Assembly (NCBI RefSeq): GCF_052076105.1 | Contig: NZ_CP197245.1 | Span: forward strand, 2,480,001 to 2,544,000 | DNA length: 64,000 nucleotides | Direction of reading: 5' to 3' | Source: Tardiphaga sp052076105 | Lineage (GTDB): Bacteria > Pseudomonadota > Alphaproteobacteria > Rhizobiales > Xanthobacteraceae | In this document: positions 1 to 9,733 of the stretch, one piece after another | Layout of the letters: each line of letters opens with the position of its first letter | Position numbering within the stretch: position 1 is the first letter of the stretch | The notes under the pieces: generated by a model | Seen by the model: only the letters and a program-made list of their open reading frames with translations | The model's database searches: none | What the model was told of the DNA's origin: nothing | Program-made: the position numbers and the translations under genes

Positions 1-917
1 GCGTCGGAGGCCTTGTCGGACAACGTGTAAACAGTGGCGCCCTGCGCATCCCCCTCACCACGCGGCAAAGCATCGGCGTGAATCGAGACGAACAGCGCGG
101 CCGACTGATTGCGTGCGACCTTCACCCGCTCGTCCAAGGGAATGAAGGTATCGTCCGCACGAGTCATCACGATGCGGTATTTGCCGAGCTTTTCCAGACG
201 GTCACGCAGAGCCAGACCGAAACCCAGCACGATCCCCTTCTCGCTCTCGCCGCCTGCCTGTGTGCCGTTGTCGATGCCGCCATGACCGGGATCGATCACG
301 ACGACCGGACGGGTGTCCGGCGCGGCATCGGGTACGGCGCTGGCAACCACCTTGGTGGCCACGGGAGACGCCGCAGCGGCAGCTCCGAGAGCGGGACGCA
401 GATCCGGACGATTCTCGACTGCCAGCGCCTGCACGAAGGTGGTGCGATCAACCGACTCGAGCTCGATCACCATCCGGGCCGGCTGTCCGTTGGCGGGATC
501 GAGGGCATAGGAATTCTTGATTTTCGCGGGTCCGGTCAGATCGAACACCATGCGCGACCCACCCGGCATCACCAGACCGTAACGGAACGCCTTGATCAAA
601 CCACGGGAGACCGTTCCGGCACCGGGATCGAGATGAAAGTTGACCTGGGGAAGGTCGATGACCACCCGATATGGATCAGCCAGCGCGAAAGCACGCAGCG
701 GGATCTTTTTGTCCAGATCGAGAATGAAACGGGTCTGTTTTTCATCGCCAGCGATGCGCACGTCGGAGGCGATTGGAAACGAGCCTTCCACTTCCGCGCG
801 TGGCGTCTCGCCGGCGGCACGGGTCGAGTCCGGGCACCAAAACAGCCCGAAACCGGCGCTAAGAAGCACCGTGGCCAGTCTGACGATGTGGTTTGCGCGG
901 CTCGTCAACGAATCCAC
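1..917 (-). CDS. amiC: N-acetylmuramoyl-L-alanine amidase, C-terminal end cut by the window
   Basis: Periplasmic zinc amidase that cleaves the bond between N-acetylmuramic acid and the stem peptide, needed for daughter-cell separation. Reading the minus strand gives an N-terminal hydrophobic export segment (about residues 11-27), an AMIN-type beta domain (about 45-160), a linker rich in Ala and Pro, and an Amidase_3 domain. All three expected zinc ligands are visible: His in DPGHGG (about 212), Glu in GESEKG (about 226) and His in SIHAD (about 279). The frame is closed upstream by a TGA, so the start is GTG at 917 or TTG at 908. A GGAGG sequence lies 2 bases from the GTG and 11 from the TTG, so the TTG is equally plausible. 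It is divergent from rne, a pairing usual in Rhizobiales. Confidence 0.93.
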   Translation of the reverse strand, partial: MDSLTSRANHIVRLATVLLSAGFGLFWCPDSTRAAGETPRAEVEGSFPIASDVRIAGDEKQTRFILDLDKKIPLRAFALADPYRVVIDLPQVNFHLDPGAGTVSRGLIKAFRYGLVMPGGSRMVFDLTGPAKIKNSYALDPANGQPARMVIELESVDRTTFVQALAVENRPDLRPALGAAAAASPVATKVVASAVPDAAPDTRPVVVIDPGHGGIDNGTQAGGESEKGIVLGFGLALRDRLEKLGKYRIVMTRADDTFIPLDERVKVARNQSAALFVSIHADALPRGEGDAQGATVYTLSDKASD

Positions 918-1608
918 AGCCTCCGAAGCAGCCCCTCATTAACCCAATAGGATTGCAGGGTTAACCGGAGCTTAAGCCCATCGCATTGAATAAGCCTGAG
1001 TGTTGCAGCCTTGTGACGCTTCCCTTGCATGCGACCCCCATTCCTCGTATGTACGAAGAGCTGACGGTTTAACTCCCGGTTGTGTCGCGTTCAGCCTCCC
1101 GGTGCAGCGCTTGTTCCCCCGACTATCTATCGGTGGATCCAGCGTTTTCCGGCCTTCCCCTCTACAACCAGCGCAGCGCGCGGTTGCCCAGAGAGGCGGT
1201 CCTAGCCCAGGCGGTGTCCGGTCCCAGGTCCTTTCTCGCTCCCGGGGCGGCTTTAGACACTTCATAACCGATTATTCCGGCCTTACGGGTGGAGTATGCG
1301 ACAGCCGGTGACCGCGTCCTGCGGCGCGCCGGACGTTAGCGAAAGGCGGCGCCTTTGCCGCCAAGATGTTCAGACGGGCCGACGCTTGATGCGCCAGACT
1401 GTGATGCCGACCGAGACCCAGGTGGGAACTATGCCGATGCGAGGCTCAAACCTCGCGCGTCGCCCCACACTGACCTCGCGATCGGCACGGCGTTCAGAGC
1501 TGTGTTTCGGCCTTCCCCTCACCCCCGAATCAGGTGGACCGTTGCGTCACTCGGCCGCGCGCTTCGCGCTTGCCGCCACGCTCGCCGTCCGCCTCCATGA
1601 GCCTCCAA
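918..1608 (+). promoter_or_regulatory. Long rne 5' region, probable autoregulatory leader
   Basis: About 690 bases separate amiC from rne and I see no convincing gene here. RNase E genes in other bacteria have long structured leaders that the enzyme itself cleaves, so a regulatory leader is the natural reading, but this is inference. Visible elements are a GCGAGG/CCTCGC hairpin near 1439-1458, a GGCGGC/GCCGCC hairpin near 1345-1362, and a 13-base direct repeat CGGCCTTCCCCTC at 1150-1162 and 1508-1520. No known Rfam family could be assigned by eye. Confidence 0.45.
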
Positions 1609-4600
1609 ATGCCAAACAAAATGTTGATCGATGCGACCCACCCGGAAGAGACCCGGGTTGTCGTGGTTCGCGGCAATCGCGTCGAAGAGTTTGATTTCGA
1701 GACTGCGCAGCGCAAACAGCTCCGCGGCAATATCTACCTCGCCAAGGTCACACGCGTCGAACCGTCGCTGCAGGCCGCCTTCATCGAATACGGCGGCAAC
1801 CGCCACGGCTTTCTCGCTTTCAGCGAAATTCATCCCGACTACTACCAGATCCCGGTCGCCGACCGTCAGGCGCTGATCGAGGCGGATGAACGCGCGCACC
1901 GCGAAGCTGAGGAAGAGACCGAAAACCGCTCAAATCGGCGCCGCTCGCGCCATCGTAACTCGCGCCGCCGCGACCGTGGCGAGCGGGTGCAGAGCGATGT
2001 CGTCGACACGACAGCGATTGATCCGTCGCAGGCCGAACAGCCGCGCGATCCGGCCTTCGAGGTCCACAGCCATGCCCATGATGACGGGCATCACACTGCG
2101 GATCACGACCATCATGACCATGACGGTCATGAGCATACCCACGCGCATGAACATGCCGAAGGCGATCATGCACACGACCACGATCACGCCGCCGCACCGG
2201 TCGCGTCCGAGAGCGTCGCTGCCGAAGCTGCGGCTCCCGAGGTCGTCGTGTCCGCGGTCGTCGCATCCGAGCCTGAGACCGAACAGCCGGTTTCGGCAGG
2301 CTTCTCGCCTGCTCCGGTCGAAGCGGTTGCGGAGACGCCGGCACCGGTAGCTGCCGAAACCCACGATGATCATGCCCACGACGATCATTCGCACGATGAA
2401 CAGCGGCAGGCCGCTCACGCCGAAGAAAACGCGGCGCATGCCGAGGACGCTCATCATGAAGAGCGCGCCGAAAGCGAGCACACCACCTCCGCTGACAGCG
2501 ACGAACACGACGACGAGGAAGACGAAGAAGACGGCGAGGAAGAAGCCGAAGAGGATCAGGTCGAGTCCGTCGGCGGTGACGACGTTCTCGAGGAAGTTCC
2601 CGAGCGCGCCTTCCGTCCGCGTCGCCAGTACAAGATCCAGGAAGTCATCAAGCGCCGCCAGGTCATGCTGGTGCAGGTCGTCAAGGAAGAGCGCGGCAAC
2701 AAGGGCGCTGCGCTGACCACCTATTTGTCGCTCGCCGGTCGTTACGCCGTGCTGATGCCGAACACTGCCCGCGGCGGTGGCATCTCGCGCAAGATCACCT
2801 CGGCGCAGGATCGTTCGCGTCTCAAGGAAGTGGTGTCAGATCTCGACGTGCCGGAAGGCATGGGGATTATCCTGCGCACCGCCGGTGCCTCGCGCACCAA
2901 GCCGGAAATCAAGCGCGACTTCGAATATCTGATCCGGATGTGGGAAACCGTCCGCGACATGACGCTGAAGTCGCAGGCCCCGACCCTCGTCTATGAGGAA
3001 GGCTCGCTGATCAAGCGCTCGCTGCGCGACCTCTACAACAAGGAAATCGACGAAATCCAGGTCGCTGGCGAAGCCGGTTATCAGGAGGCGCGCGACTTCA
3101 TGCACATGCTGATGCCCAGCAATGTTCGCGCGGTGAAGCAGTATCGCGACGGCCAGCCGCTGTTCTCGCGCATGGGCGTCGAGAGCCAGCTCGACGCGAT
3201 GTTCTCGCCGACCGTGCAGCTGCGCTCCGGTGGCTACATCGTCATCAACCAGACCGAAGCGCTGGTCTCGATCGACGTGAACTCGGGCCGTTCGACCCGC
3301 GAGCATCACATCGAAGACACTGCACTGAAGACCAATCTCGAAGCCGCCGAGGAAGTCGCGCGTCAGCTCCGCCTGCGCGATCTTGCCGGCCTGATCGTGA
3401 TCGACTTCATCGACATGGACGAGAAGCGCAACAACCGCGCAGTCGAACGCAAGATGAGCGACTGTCTGCGGCAGGATCGCGCACGCATCCAGGTCGGCCG
3501 CATCTCGCATTTCGGCCTGCTCGAAATGTCGCGCCAGCGCATCCGCGCCAGCGTGCTGGAAAGCTCGACCGATATCTGCCCGCATTGCGGCGGCAGCGGT
3601 CACGTCCGCTCGGTCTCGTCGGTGGCCCTGCAGTTGCTGCGCGGTCTCGAAGAAACCCTGATGAAGGGTGCCACGCATAACCTCATCGTGCGCACCCGCA
3701 CCGATGTTGCGCTCTATGTGCTGAACCACAAGCGCGGCCATCTGCGCGATCTTGAAAACAGCTTCAAGGTGACGCTCGCCGTCATTGCTGACCCGAATGT
3801 CAGTGGTCAGCAGTCCTTCGTGATCGACCGCGGCGAACAGGTCCATACGCTGGAAGCCGCCAAGGCGCTGCTCGCGGCGCAGGTCGCAGCCTTCCCGCCC
3901 CCGCTGGAAGAAGAACCGTTCGACGACGAAGACCTGTTCGAGACAGAAGCCGAGATCGAAACCGAGGAGACCGAAGGTCTCACCGACGACGAGACCTCGG
4001 GTGAAAGCGCCGCCGGCGAAGGCGATGGTGATGGCCGCAAGCGCAAGCGCCGTCGGCGCCGTCGTGGTCGTTCGGGTGAAGCCCGCGAAGGTGGTAGCGC
4101 GCCTGCCCGTGACGGCGAAGAATTCCCGGCAGCCAATGCAGCTTCGGTGGAAGGCGGCGCTGAGGGTGACGACAGCGAAGGCGAAGACGACGAGGCCGAT
4201 GATCAGCCACGTGAAGCCCGCGCCGATCAGCCGGCCGATGGCGAGCGTCGCCCGCGTCGCCGTGGCCGTCGCGGTGGCCGCCGCCGGCGTGGTGGCAACG
4301 ATGAGGGTTTGGCCGGATCGATTTCCGACGAATTCGGGCCGGCGCAGGCCCCGGAAGCAAGCGAGGCCGTGGCCGATCTCGACAGCCGGGACACGAGCAA
4401 TAACGTGCAGCCTCACCAGCATACGGGGGCGGAGACCGTGACGTCCTATTCGGCGCCACAGCCGGAGACGGAACAGCGCCGTCACGATGCCGTGCCGATG
4501 TTCGCTCCAGCCGCGCCTGAGCCGACGCCGATTGCGACTGCTCCGGCCGTGGTTCAGGAAGCCGCACCTCAGGATGACGACAAGGCCGCCGCCCGCCGCC

Positions 4601-4788
4601 GTTCGACTGTGCGCGAGAAGGTCAACTTCGGCTCCTCGTCTCCAGAGCCGCAGCCCGTGGCAGCGCCTGTTGTTGCTGCACCGGAACCGGCTCCTGCTCC
4701 CGTTGCCGCGCCCGCTGCACCGGCCCCGGAAAGCCAGCCGCGCAAAGCCGGCTGGTGGTCACGCGCTTTCGGTGGCGGCGACAACTAA
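1609..4788 (+). CDS. rne: Ribonuclease E with a His-rich insertion in the S1 region
   Basis: Endoribonuclease that initiates mRNA decay and matures rRNA and tRNA, and scaffolds the degradosome. The order is: split S1 RNA-binding domain, catalytic domain, zinc link, then a long disordered tail with Arg-rich and acidic blocks and a Pro/Ala-rich end. The magnesium-binding Asp residues are in SIDVNSG (about D556) and VIDFIDM (about D599), 43 apart as in E. coli (D303/D346). The zinc-link cysteines are CPHC (about 657/660). Between about residues 90 and 340 a long low-complexity insertion splits the S1 region and carries 18 His in one 41-residue stretch. I chose ATG 1609, which gives the usual MPNKML start; ATG 1597 is also open and neither has a strong ribosome-binding site. 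An intrinsic terminator follows. Confidence 0.96.
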   Translation: MPNKMLIDATHPEETRVVVVRGNRVEEFDFETAQRKQLRGNIYLAKVTRVEPSLQAAFIEYGGNRHGFLAFSEIHPDYYQIPVADRQALIEADERAHREAEEETENRSNRRRSRHRNSRRRDRGERVQSDVVDTTAIDPSQAEQPRDPAFEVHSHAHDDGHHTADHDHHDHDGHEHTHAHEHAEGDHAHDHDHAAAPVASESVAAEAAAPEVVVSAVVASEPETEQPVSAGFSPAPVEAVAETPAPVAAETHDDHAHDDHSHDEQRQAAHAEENAAHAEDAHHEERAESEHTTSADSDEHDDEEDEEDGEEEAEEDQVESVGGDDVLEEVPERAFRPRRQYKIQEVIKRRQVMLVQVVKEERGNKGAALTTYLSLAGRYAVLMPNTARGGGISRKITSAQDRSRLKEVVSDLDVPEGMGIILRTAGASRTKPEIKRDFEYLIRMWETVRDMTLKSQAPTLVYEEGSLIKRSLRDLYNKEIDEIQVAGEAGYQEARDFMHMLMPSNVRAVKQYRDGQPLFSRMGVESQLDAMFSPTVQLRSGGYIVINQTEALVSIDVNSGRSTREHHIEDTALKTNLEAAEEVARQLRLRDLAGLIVIDFIDMDEKRNNRAVERKMSDCLRQDRARIQVGRISHFGLLEMSRQRIRASVLESSTDICPHCGGSGHVRSVSSVALQLLRGLEETLMKGATHNLIVRTRTDVALYVLNHKRGHLRDLENSFKVTLAVIADPNVSGQQSFVIDRGEQVHTLEAAKALLAAQVAAFPPPLEEEPFDDEDLFETEAEIETEETEGLTDDETSGESAAGEGDGDGRKRKRRRRRRGRSGEAREGGSAPARDGEEFPAANAASVEGGAEGDDSEGEDDEADDQPREARADQPADGERRPRRRGRRGGRRRRGGNDEGLAGSISDEFGPAQAPEASEAVADLDSRDTSNNVQPHQHTGAETVTSYSAPQPETEQRRHDAVPMFAPAAPEPTPIATAPAVVQEAAPQDDDKAAARRRSTVREKVNFGSSSPEPQPVAAPVVAAPEPAPAPVAAPAAPAPESQPRKAGWWSRAFGGGDN

Positions 4789-4811
4789 GCGCCGCCTGAC
4801 ACAGACAACGA

Positions 4812-4843
4812 AAAGCCGCCCGGCGGAACCGGGCGGCTTTTTT
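4812..4843 (+). terminator. Intrinsic terminator of rne
   Basis: A 9-bp stem GCCGCCCGG / CCGGGCGGC (4815-4823 with 4829-4837) is followed by six T. An A run precedes it, so it may also serve the convergent dctA transcript. Confidence 0.9.
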
Positions 4844-4864
4844 AGTGCTGCGATCTACTGCAGA

Positions 4865-6205
4865 TCAGTCCGTCGTGATCGCGGTTTCCACGTCCGACGG
4901 ATCGATCGACTTGTTCAGATTGGCATGCATCGTGTCGTGATCAAGCTCGCCTTCCCACCACGACACGAACACCGCAGCGATGCCGTTGCCTGTGATGTTG
5001 GTCAGAGCACGAACCTCGCTCATGAACTTGTCGATCGAGAACACAATCGCCATACCAGGTACCAGACGCGGGTCGACCACCGACAGCGTGGCTGCCAGCG
5101 TGATGAAGCCGGCGCCGGTGACACCCGAGGCGCCCTTCGACGTCAACATTGCCACGATCAGAATCGTGATCTGCTGGCCGAACGTCAGATCCACGCCGAG
5201 GGCCTGAGCGATAAACAAGGTCGCCAGGGTCATATAGATGTTGGTGCCGTCGAGGTTGAACGAATAGCCGGTCGGCACCACGAGCCCGACGACCGACTTC
5301 GAACAGCCCAGACGCTGCAGCTTCTCCATCAGCTGCGGCAACGCGCTTTCCGATGACGAAGTGCCAAGCACGATCAAAAGCTCATCCTTGATGTAGGCGA
5401 TGAACTTGAAGATGTTGAAGCCGACGACGCGGGCAATGATGCCGAGCACGACCACCACGAACAGTGCCGCGGTTGCATAGAACAGCACGATCAGGCTCAG
5501 CAGGTTGGTAAGCGCTGCCGGACCGAACTTGCCGATGGTGTAGGCCATCGCGCCGAATGCGCCGAGGGGGGCTGCCTTCATGACGATGGCGATCACGCCG
5601 AACACGGCATGCGACGTCTCATCAATGATATCACGCAGCCTGTGGCCACGCTCGCCGAGCGCCATCAGCGCGAAGCCGAACAGGATTGCAAACAGCAGAA
5701 CCTGCAGGATGTCGCCCCTGGCGAAGGCGCCGACGACGCTGTCGGGAATGATGTTGAGGACGAAGTCGACGGACTTCTGAGCTTCTGCCTGCTTGACGTA
5801 ATTGGCGACAGCGCCCGCGCTGCCTTCGGTCTTGGTCACCAGACCATGGCCGACCTGGAAAAGGTTGCCCATCACAAGGCCGAGGACCAGCGCGAAGGTC
5901 GAGACGATCTCGAAATAGACCAGCGCCTTGATGCCGACGCGGCCGACCTTCTTGGCGTCCTGGATATGGGCGATGCCCGAAACCACGGTACAGAAGATGA
6001 TCGGCGCGATCACCATCTTGATCAGCTTGATGAAGCCCTCGCCGAGCGCCTTGATCCAGTCATTGGTGGCGAACTGAGGCTCCAGCCACCCGACCAGCAC
6101 GCCGATCACGATAGCGATCAGCACCTGAATATAGAGAACCTTGTACCAGGGCTTTTTGACCGGAGCAGCCGCTCCCGGACCCGCTGTTGCCGTTACCGCA
6201 GACAT
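4865..6205 (-). CDS. dctA: C4-dicarboxylate:cation symporter, DAACS family
   Basis: Inner-membrane secondary transporter importing succinate, fumarate and malate, the main carbon source of many rhizobia. The 446-residue protein has the full DAACS plan: several hydrophobic helices, a Ser-rich re-entrant loop (LGTSSSESALPQLM), then VPTGYSFNLDGTNIYM and a late FSIDKFMSEVRALTNITGN segment, which are the substrate- and cation-binding signatures of this family. Length matches DctA. It has no dctB/dctD regulators nearby and I could not find a sigma-54 promoter upstream, so it is probably not the classical dctABD locus. Other DAACS members carry glutamate or aspartate, so the C4-dicarboxylate assignment is likely but not proven. 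Confidence 0.9.
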   Translation of the reverse strand: MSAVTATAGPGAAAPVKKPWYKVLYIQVLIAIVIGVLVGWLEPQFATNDWIKALGEGFIKLIKMVIAPIIFCTVVSGIAHIQDAKKVGRVGIKALVYFEIVSTFALVLGLVMGNLFQVGHGLVTKTEGSAGAVANYVKQAEAQKSVDFVLNIIPDSVVGAFARGDILQVLLFAILFGFALMALGERGHRLRDIIDETSHAVFGVIAIVMKAAPLGAFGAMAYTIGKFGPAALTNLLSLIVLFYATAALFVVVVLGIIARVVGFNIFKFIAYIKDELLIVLGTSSSESALPQLMEKLQRLGCSKSVVGLVVPTGYSFNLDGTNIYMTLATLFIAQALGVDLTFGQQITILIVAMLTSKGASGVTGAGFITLAATLSVVDPRLVPGMAIVFSIDKFMSEVRALTNITGNGIAAVFVSWWEGELDHDTMHANLNKSIDPSDVETAITTD

Positions 6206-6323
6206 TCCGCTTCAACTCCCTGAGCATTTTTGCTGCCGCGGTCATTAGTCACATGGACGGCCTCTTGCAAGCCGCCACACGGAATTACTTGGGCGATTAA
6301 CGAACAAATATCGCGCCCAGCGT

Positions 6324-6932
6324 TTAGCGATACCGGCGATCAACCATTCCGCGCAGGGCGGGTACCAGGATCGCGCCCAATGTGTTCTTCACCAGCGCGC
6401 CTGCCAGGAACGGCATCACGCCCACCAGCCACGCTTTCTCGGCGCCGAGTTTCATTCCGTAAGCCAGCCAGGCAAAGCCCATGGCCATGATCACGATGTG
6501 ACCGAAGGCCATCGCAACGAACAGGCGGACCATCGAGCGATCCCATCCACGTTCGCTGAACCAGCCGGTAATGAACGAAGCAACGACGAAGCCGGACAGG
6601 AAGCCAGCCGTGGCCCCTGTGAGCGGTTTGAGACCGCCAACGGGCCCGGCGAACACCGGCAATCCCAATGCACCCACGGCGAGATAGGCGATGATCGTCA
6701 ACGTGCCGAGGCGCCAACCATAGACGGCGCCGATCATCAAAACGACCAGCGTCTGCAGGGTCATCGGCACATATGGCAGCGGCAGATTGATCTTCGCCGA
6801 AACCGCCAGCAACGCGACACCAAACGCTGCCAGCACCACGGCACGGCGCGCAGCAGTAAAGCTCTCACCGCGGCTTGGCCACCACACACTGGCGATCGAG
6901 ACATGGCGCGGGTGCGAGACGGATGCATCCAT
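6324..6932 (-). CDS. bioY: Biotin transporter S component, BioY
   Basis: Small hydrophobic substrate-binding subunit for biotin uptake, acting alone or with an energy-coupling (ECF) module. Six hydrophobic stretches are visible, with the family segment LPYVPMTLQTLVVL near the N terminus and an internal GLPVFAG followed by a Gly-rich TGATAGFLSGF stretch. The frame is open further upstream to 6977, but ATG 6932 is preferred because an AGGGAG site (6945-6950) lies 12 bases upstream, touching the stop codon of the aminotransferase gene. That makes the two genes a likely operon. No bioM/bioN genes are in the window. Biotin import next to a pyridoxal-phosphate aminotransferase has no obvious pathway logic. 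Confidence 0.88.
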   Translation of the reverse strand: MDASVSHPRHVSIASVWWPSRGESFTAARRAVVLAAFGVALLAVSAKINLPLPYVPMTLQTLVVLMIGAVYGWRLGTLTIIAYLAVGALGLPVFAGPVGGLKPLTGATAGFLSGFVVASFITGWFSERGWDRSMVRLFVAMAFGHIVIMAMGFAWLAYGMKLGAEKAWLVGVMPFLAGALVKNTLGAILVPALRGMVDRRYR

Positions 6933-6949
6933 CGGCAAGACAGGCTCCC

Positions 6950-8152
6950 TCACTTCGGGCCGCCCTGCCTGAGCCATTTGCCGATCCGCGCGACCGCCTC
7001 ATGCATGTCCTCGGTCGAGCTCGCATAGGAGAAACGAATATAGGACTTGCCGTGGATCGGATCGAAGTCGCTGCCGGGCGTTGCGGCGACATGCGCCTGT
7101 TCCAGCATCTGCTTGGCGAAATCGAAGCTATCCGACGTGAATTTCGACACGTCTGCATAGAGATAGAAGGCACCATCGGCTGGCAGGAAGTCTGTGAGGC
7201 CGGCTTGCGGCAATCCTGCGGTCAGGATGCGCCGGTTCTCCTGATAGCCATGCTTGATGTCTTCCATCTGCGCATGGCCATCGAACGCAGCTTCTGCCGC
7301 GATCTGCGACAGCGTCGGCACCGAGATCGACAGGTTCTGCTGCAGCCGTTCCATGGACCGCACCAGCGGTTTAGGCACGACCATCCAGCCGACGCGCCAG
7401 CCGGTCATGCAGAAGTATTTCGAGAACGAATTGATGACGAGGGCGTTCGGCGACAGCTCGGCTGCGGTCACTGCCGGGAATGCGTAATCGAGACCGTGAT
7501 AGATCTCGTCGGAGATGAAGCGTATGCCCGCATCGTCGGCCGCGTGAATCAGGCTGGTCAGCGCTTCGCGCGACATCATCGTGCCGGTGGGATTGGCCGG
7601 GCTCGCAACCAGCACGCCCTTCAACGGCTTTTCGCGATGCGCGGCAAGCAGATCCTCCGCTGTCAGGGCATGGCGTTTGTCGGCATGGGTCTCGATGAGC
7701 ACGGGCTCGCACCCCAGCGCGGTGAGAATGTGCCGATACGGCGGATAGCCAGGCACGGTGACGGCAACGCGGTCGCCGGGCTCGAACAGGGCCAGGAAGG
7801 ACAGGATGAACGCACCGGAAGAGCCGGTGGTCACCACGATCTGCTCCGGATCGACCGTGGAGCCATAGACCTCGCGATAATGCCTGGAGATCCGCGCACG
7901 CAGCGACGGGGTGCCGAGTGCGGCGGTATATTCGATCCGCCCGTGCGCCAGTGCAGCCTGCGCGGCCTCAATGGCCACCTTCGGCGCGGGCGCTGCCGGC
8001 TGCCCGACTTCCATGTGAATCACATGCCCGCCAGCGGCCTCGATCCGCGCCGCGGCGGCCATCACGTCCATCACCATGAACGGGGGAACATCGCTGCGTC
8101 CGGACGCTGCAAGAAGGCTGTGTGCCCGGGCCTTGAGGATCGTATCTGGCAT
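6950..8152 (-). CDS. Class I/II pyridoxal-phosphate aminotransferase
   Basis: Cytosolic fold-type I aminotransferase of 400 residues, of the aspartate/aromatic aminotransferase superfamily. The signatures are SPANPTGT (cofactor-binding loop), SDEIYHGLDY, and NSFSKYFCMTGWRVGW, whose Lys should carry the pyridoxal phosphate; the C-terminal IRFSYASS provides the substrate-carboxylate Arg. The amino donor and acceptor cannot be told from sequence: aspartate, alanine and branched-chain enzymes share this form. It is followed by bioY and divergent from the M48 protease gene. Confidence 0.88.
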   Translation of the reverse strand: MPDTILKARAHSLLAASGRSDVPPFMVMDVMAAAARIEAAGGHVIHMEVGQPAAPAPKVAIEAAQAALAHGRIEYTAALGTPSLRARISRHYREVYGSTVDPEQIVVTTGSSGAFILSFLALFEPGDRVAVTVPGYPPYRHILTALGCEPVLIETHADKRHALTAEDLLAAHREKPLKGVLVASPANPTGTMMSREALTSLIHAADDAGIRFISDEIYHGLDYAFPAVTAAELSPNALVINSFSKYFCMTGWRVGWMVVPKPLVRSMERLQQNLSISVPTLSQIAAEAAFDGHAQMEDIKHGYQENRRILTAGLPQAGLTDFLPADGAFYLYADVSKFTSDSFDFAKQMLEQAHVAATPGSDFDPIHGKSYIRFSYASSTEDMHEAVARIGKWLRQGGPK

Positions 8153-8263
8153 AAAAATCTGCTATCTGCGCGGCGTTATACACGTTACGGCATGGGAGCA
8201 ACGCCGCGCTCCCGCCGCAATATTTGACTTGTTAGGGCTTATATCGAATCCGAACCCCGGCCA

Positions 8264-9679
8264 ATGATGAAAGACCTGCAGCTGCAGCCAAAAAGGGCTG
8301 CATCTCGATTGTTCTCGAAGCTGACCACCCTGCTGACCGCGGCAGCATTGACGCTGACGCCAATGGGGGCCCACGCGCAGCAAGGCGGTGCCCCGCGCCT
8401 GCTGCGCGACGCCGAGATCGAACAATTGCTGCGTGACTATACGCGCCCGATCCTGCGCGCCGCAGGCCTCGAAAAGCAGAACATCCAGGTCGTCATCATC
8501 AACAATGCCAGCTTCAACGCCTTTGTTGCTGACGGTCGCCGCATCTTCGTCAATCACGGCGCTCTGATGCAGTCGCAGACGCCGAACCAGCTGATCGGCG
8601 TGCTCGCCCACGAGACCGGCCATCTCGCCGGCGGCCATCTGTCGAAGCTGCGCGAGCGCATGGCGCAGGCGCAGACCCAGATGGTTGTGGCGATGCTGCT
8701 CGGCCTTGGCGCCATGGCCGCCGGCGCGCGTGGCGGCAACTCCAATGGCGCTGCCGGCAATATCGGTGCCGCAGCGGTCGCCGCGCCGCAAGCGATGATG
8801 ATGAATACGATGCTGTCCTATCAGCGGCAGCAGGAAGAAAACGCTGACCGCGCCGGCGTCAAATTCCTGAACCAGACCGGCCAGTCGTCCAAGGGCATGT
8901 ACGAGACGTTCCAGCGCTTCGGCGCCGACAGCCTGTTCGCGGCGCGCGGAAGCGACCCGTATATGATGTCGCATCCGATGCCCCGAGAGCGCGTTGCGGC
9001 TCTCGAGGAGCTTGCCAAGTCGAGTCCCTATTGGGACAAGAAGGACGATCCGGCGCTCATTCTGCGCCACGAGCTGATGCGCGCCAAGACCGCCGGTTTC
9101 ATGGAGCAGCGTGACACGGTGCTGCGGCGCTATCCGCCATCCGACACCAGCCTGCCCGCGCAATATGCCCGCGCAATCGCTACCTATCGCCATGGCGATC
9201 TGCGCGTGGCCGTCGAGCAGATCGATGCCCTGATCAAGGTGCAGCCCAACAATCCATACTTCTACGAGCTACGCGGCCAGGCACTCCTCGAGGGCGGCAA
9301 ACCCAACGAGGCGATCGCGCCGCTGCGCCGCGCGGTGCAGCTCTCGAACAATGCGCCGCTGATCGAGATGATGCTCGGCCAGGCCCTCGTCGCCTCCGAC
9401 AACAAGGCCTATACTGACGAAGCTATCCGCATCCTGCGCGCCGCCATCGCACGCGAGAGCGAAGCCCCCGCCGGCTACATGCAGCTCGCCATGGCCTATG
9501 GCCGCAAGGGCGAACTCGCAGAGGCCGACCTGGCCTCGGCCCAGGCTGCCTTCCTGCGCGGCGACAACAAGACCGCCCGCGACCTTGCCTCGCGCGCCAA
9601 GGCGCGGTTTGCCGTGGGTACGCCCGGCTGGGTGAAGGCCGATGACATCATCGCCGCGAAAATGCCGGGGAAGAACTAG
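8264..9679 (+). CDS. M48 periplasmic metalloprotease with TPR repeats, BepA-like
   Basis: Predicted periplasmic chaperone-protease for outer-membrane protein quality control. The N terminus has a basic region and a hydrophobic stretch ending GAHAQ, a typical signal peptide. The zinc motif is HETGH (in LAHETGHLAGGH), with the third ligand in the ENADRAG segment downstream. A central Gly/Ala/Met-rich region follows the motif, and the C-terminal half (about 300-470) contains TPR-type helices. At 471 residues it has the size of YfgC/BepA. Two adjacent ATG codons (8264 and 8267) are possible starts with no strong ribosome-binding site. Confidence 0.88.
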   Translation: MMKDLQLQPKRAASRLFSKLTTLLTAAALTLTPMGAHAQQGGAPRLLRDAEIEQLLRDYTRPILRAAGLEKQNIQVVIINNASFNAFVADGRRIFVNHGALMQSQTPNQLIGVLAHETGHLAGGHLSKLRERMAQAQTQMVVAMLLGLGAMAAGARGGNSNGAAGNIGAAAVAAPQAMMMNTMLSYQRQQEENADRAGVKFLNQTGQSSKGMYETFQRFGADSLFAARGSDPYMMSHPMPRERVAALEELAKSSPYWDKKDDPALILRHELMRAKTAGFMEQRDTVLRRYPPSDTSLPAQYARAIATYRHGDLRVAVEQIDALIKVQPNNPYFYELRGQALLEGGKPNEAIAPLRRAVQLSNNAPLIEMMLGQALVASDNKAYTDEAIRILRAAIARESEAPAGYMQLAMAYGRKGELAEADLASAQAAFLRGDNKTARDLASRAKARFAVGTPGWVKADDIIAAKMPGKN

Positions 9680-9733
9680 CCCGCCTCCTCTGCAATGTTC
9701 TGCAATAAATGGCGGCCGATCCGTAATCTTTCG

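Noticed and set aside
2836..4485. 549-codon open frame antisense to rne
   Set aside because: Low-complexity Ala/Thr/Arg content with no domain, opposite the clear RNase E reading.
6206..6300. Sigma-54 (-24/-12) promoter for dctA
   Set aside because: A GG and a GC that could match occur in the sequence but with only 6 bases between them instead of 10.
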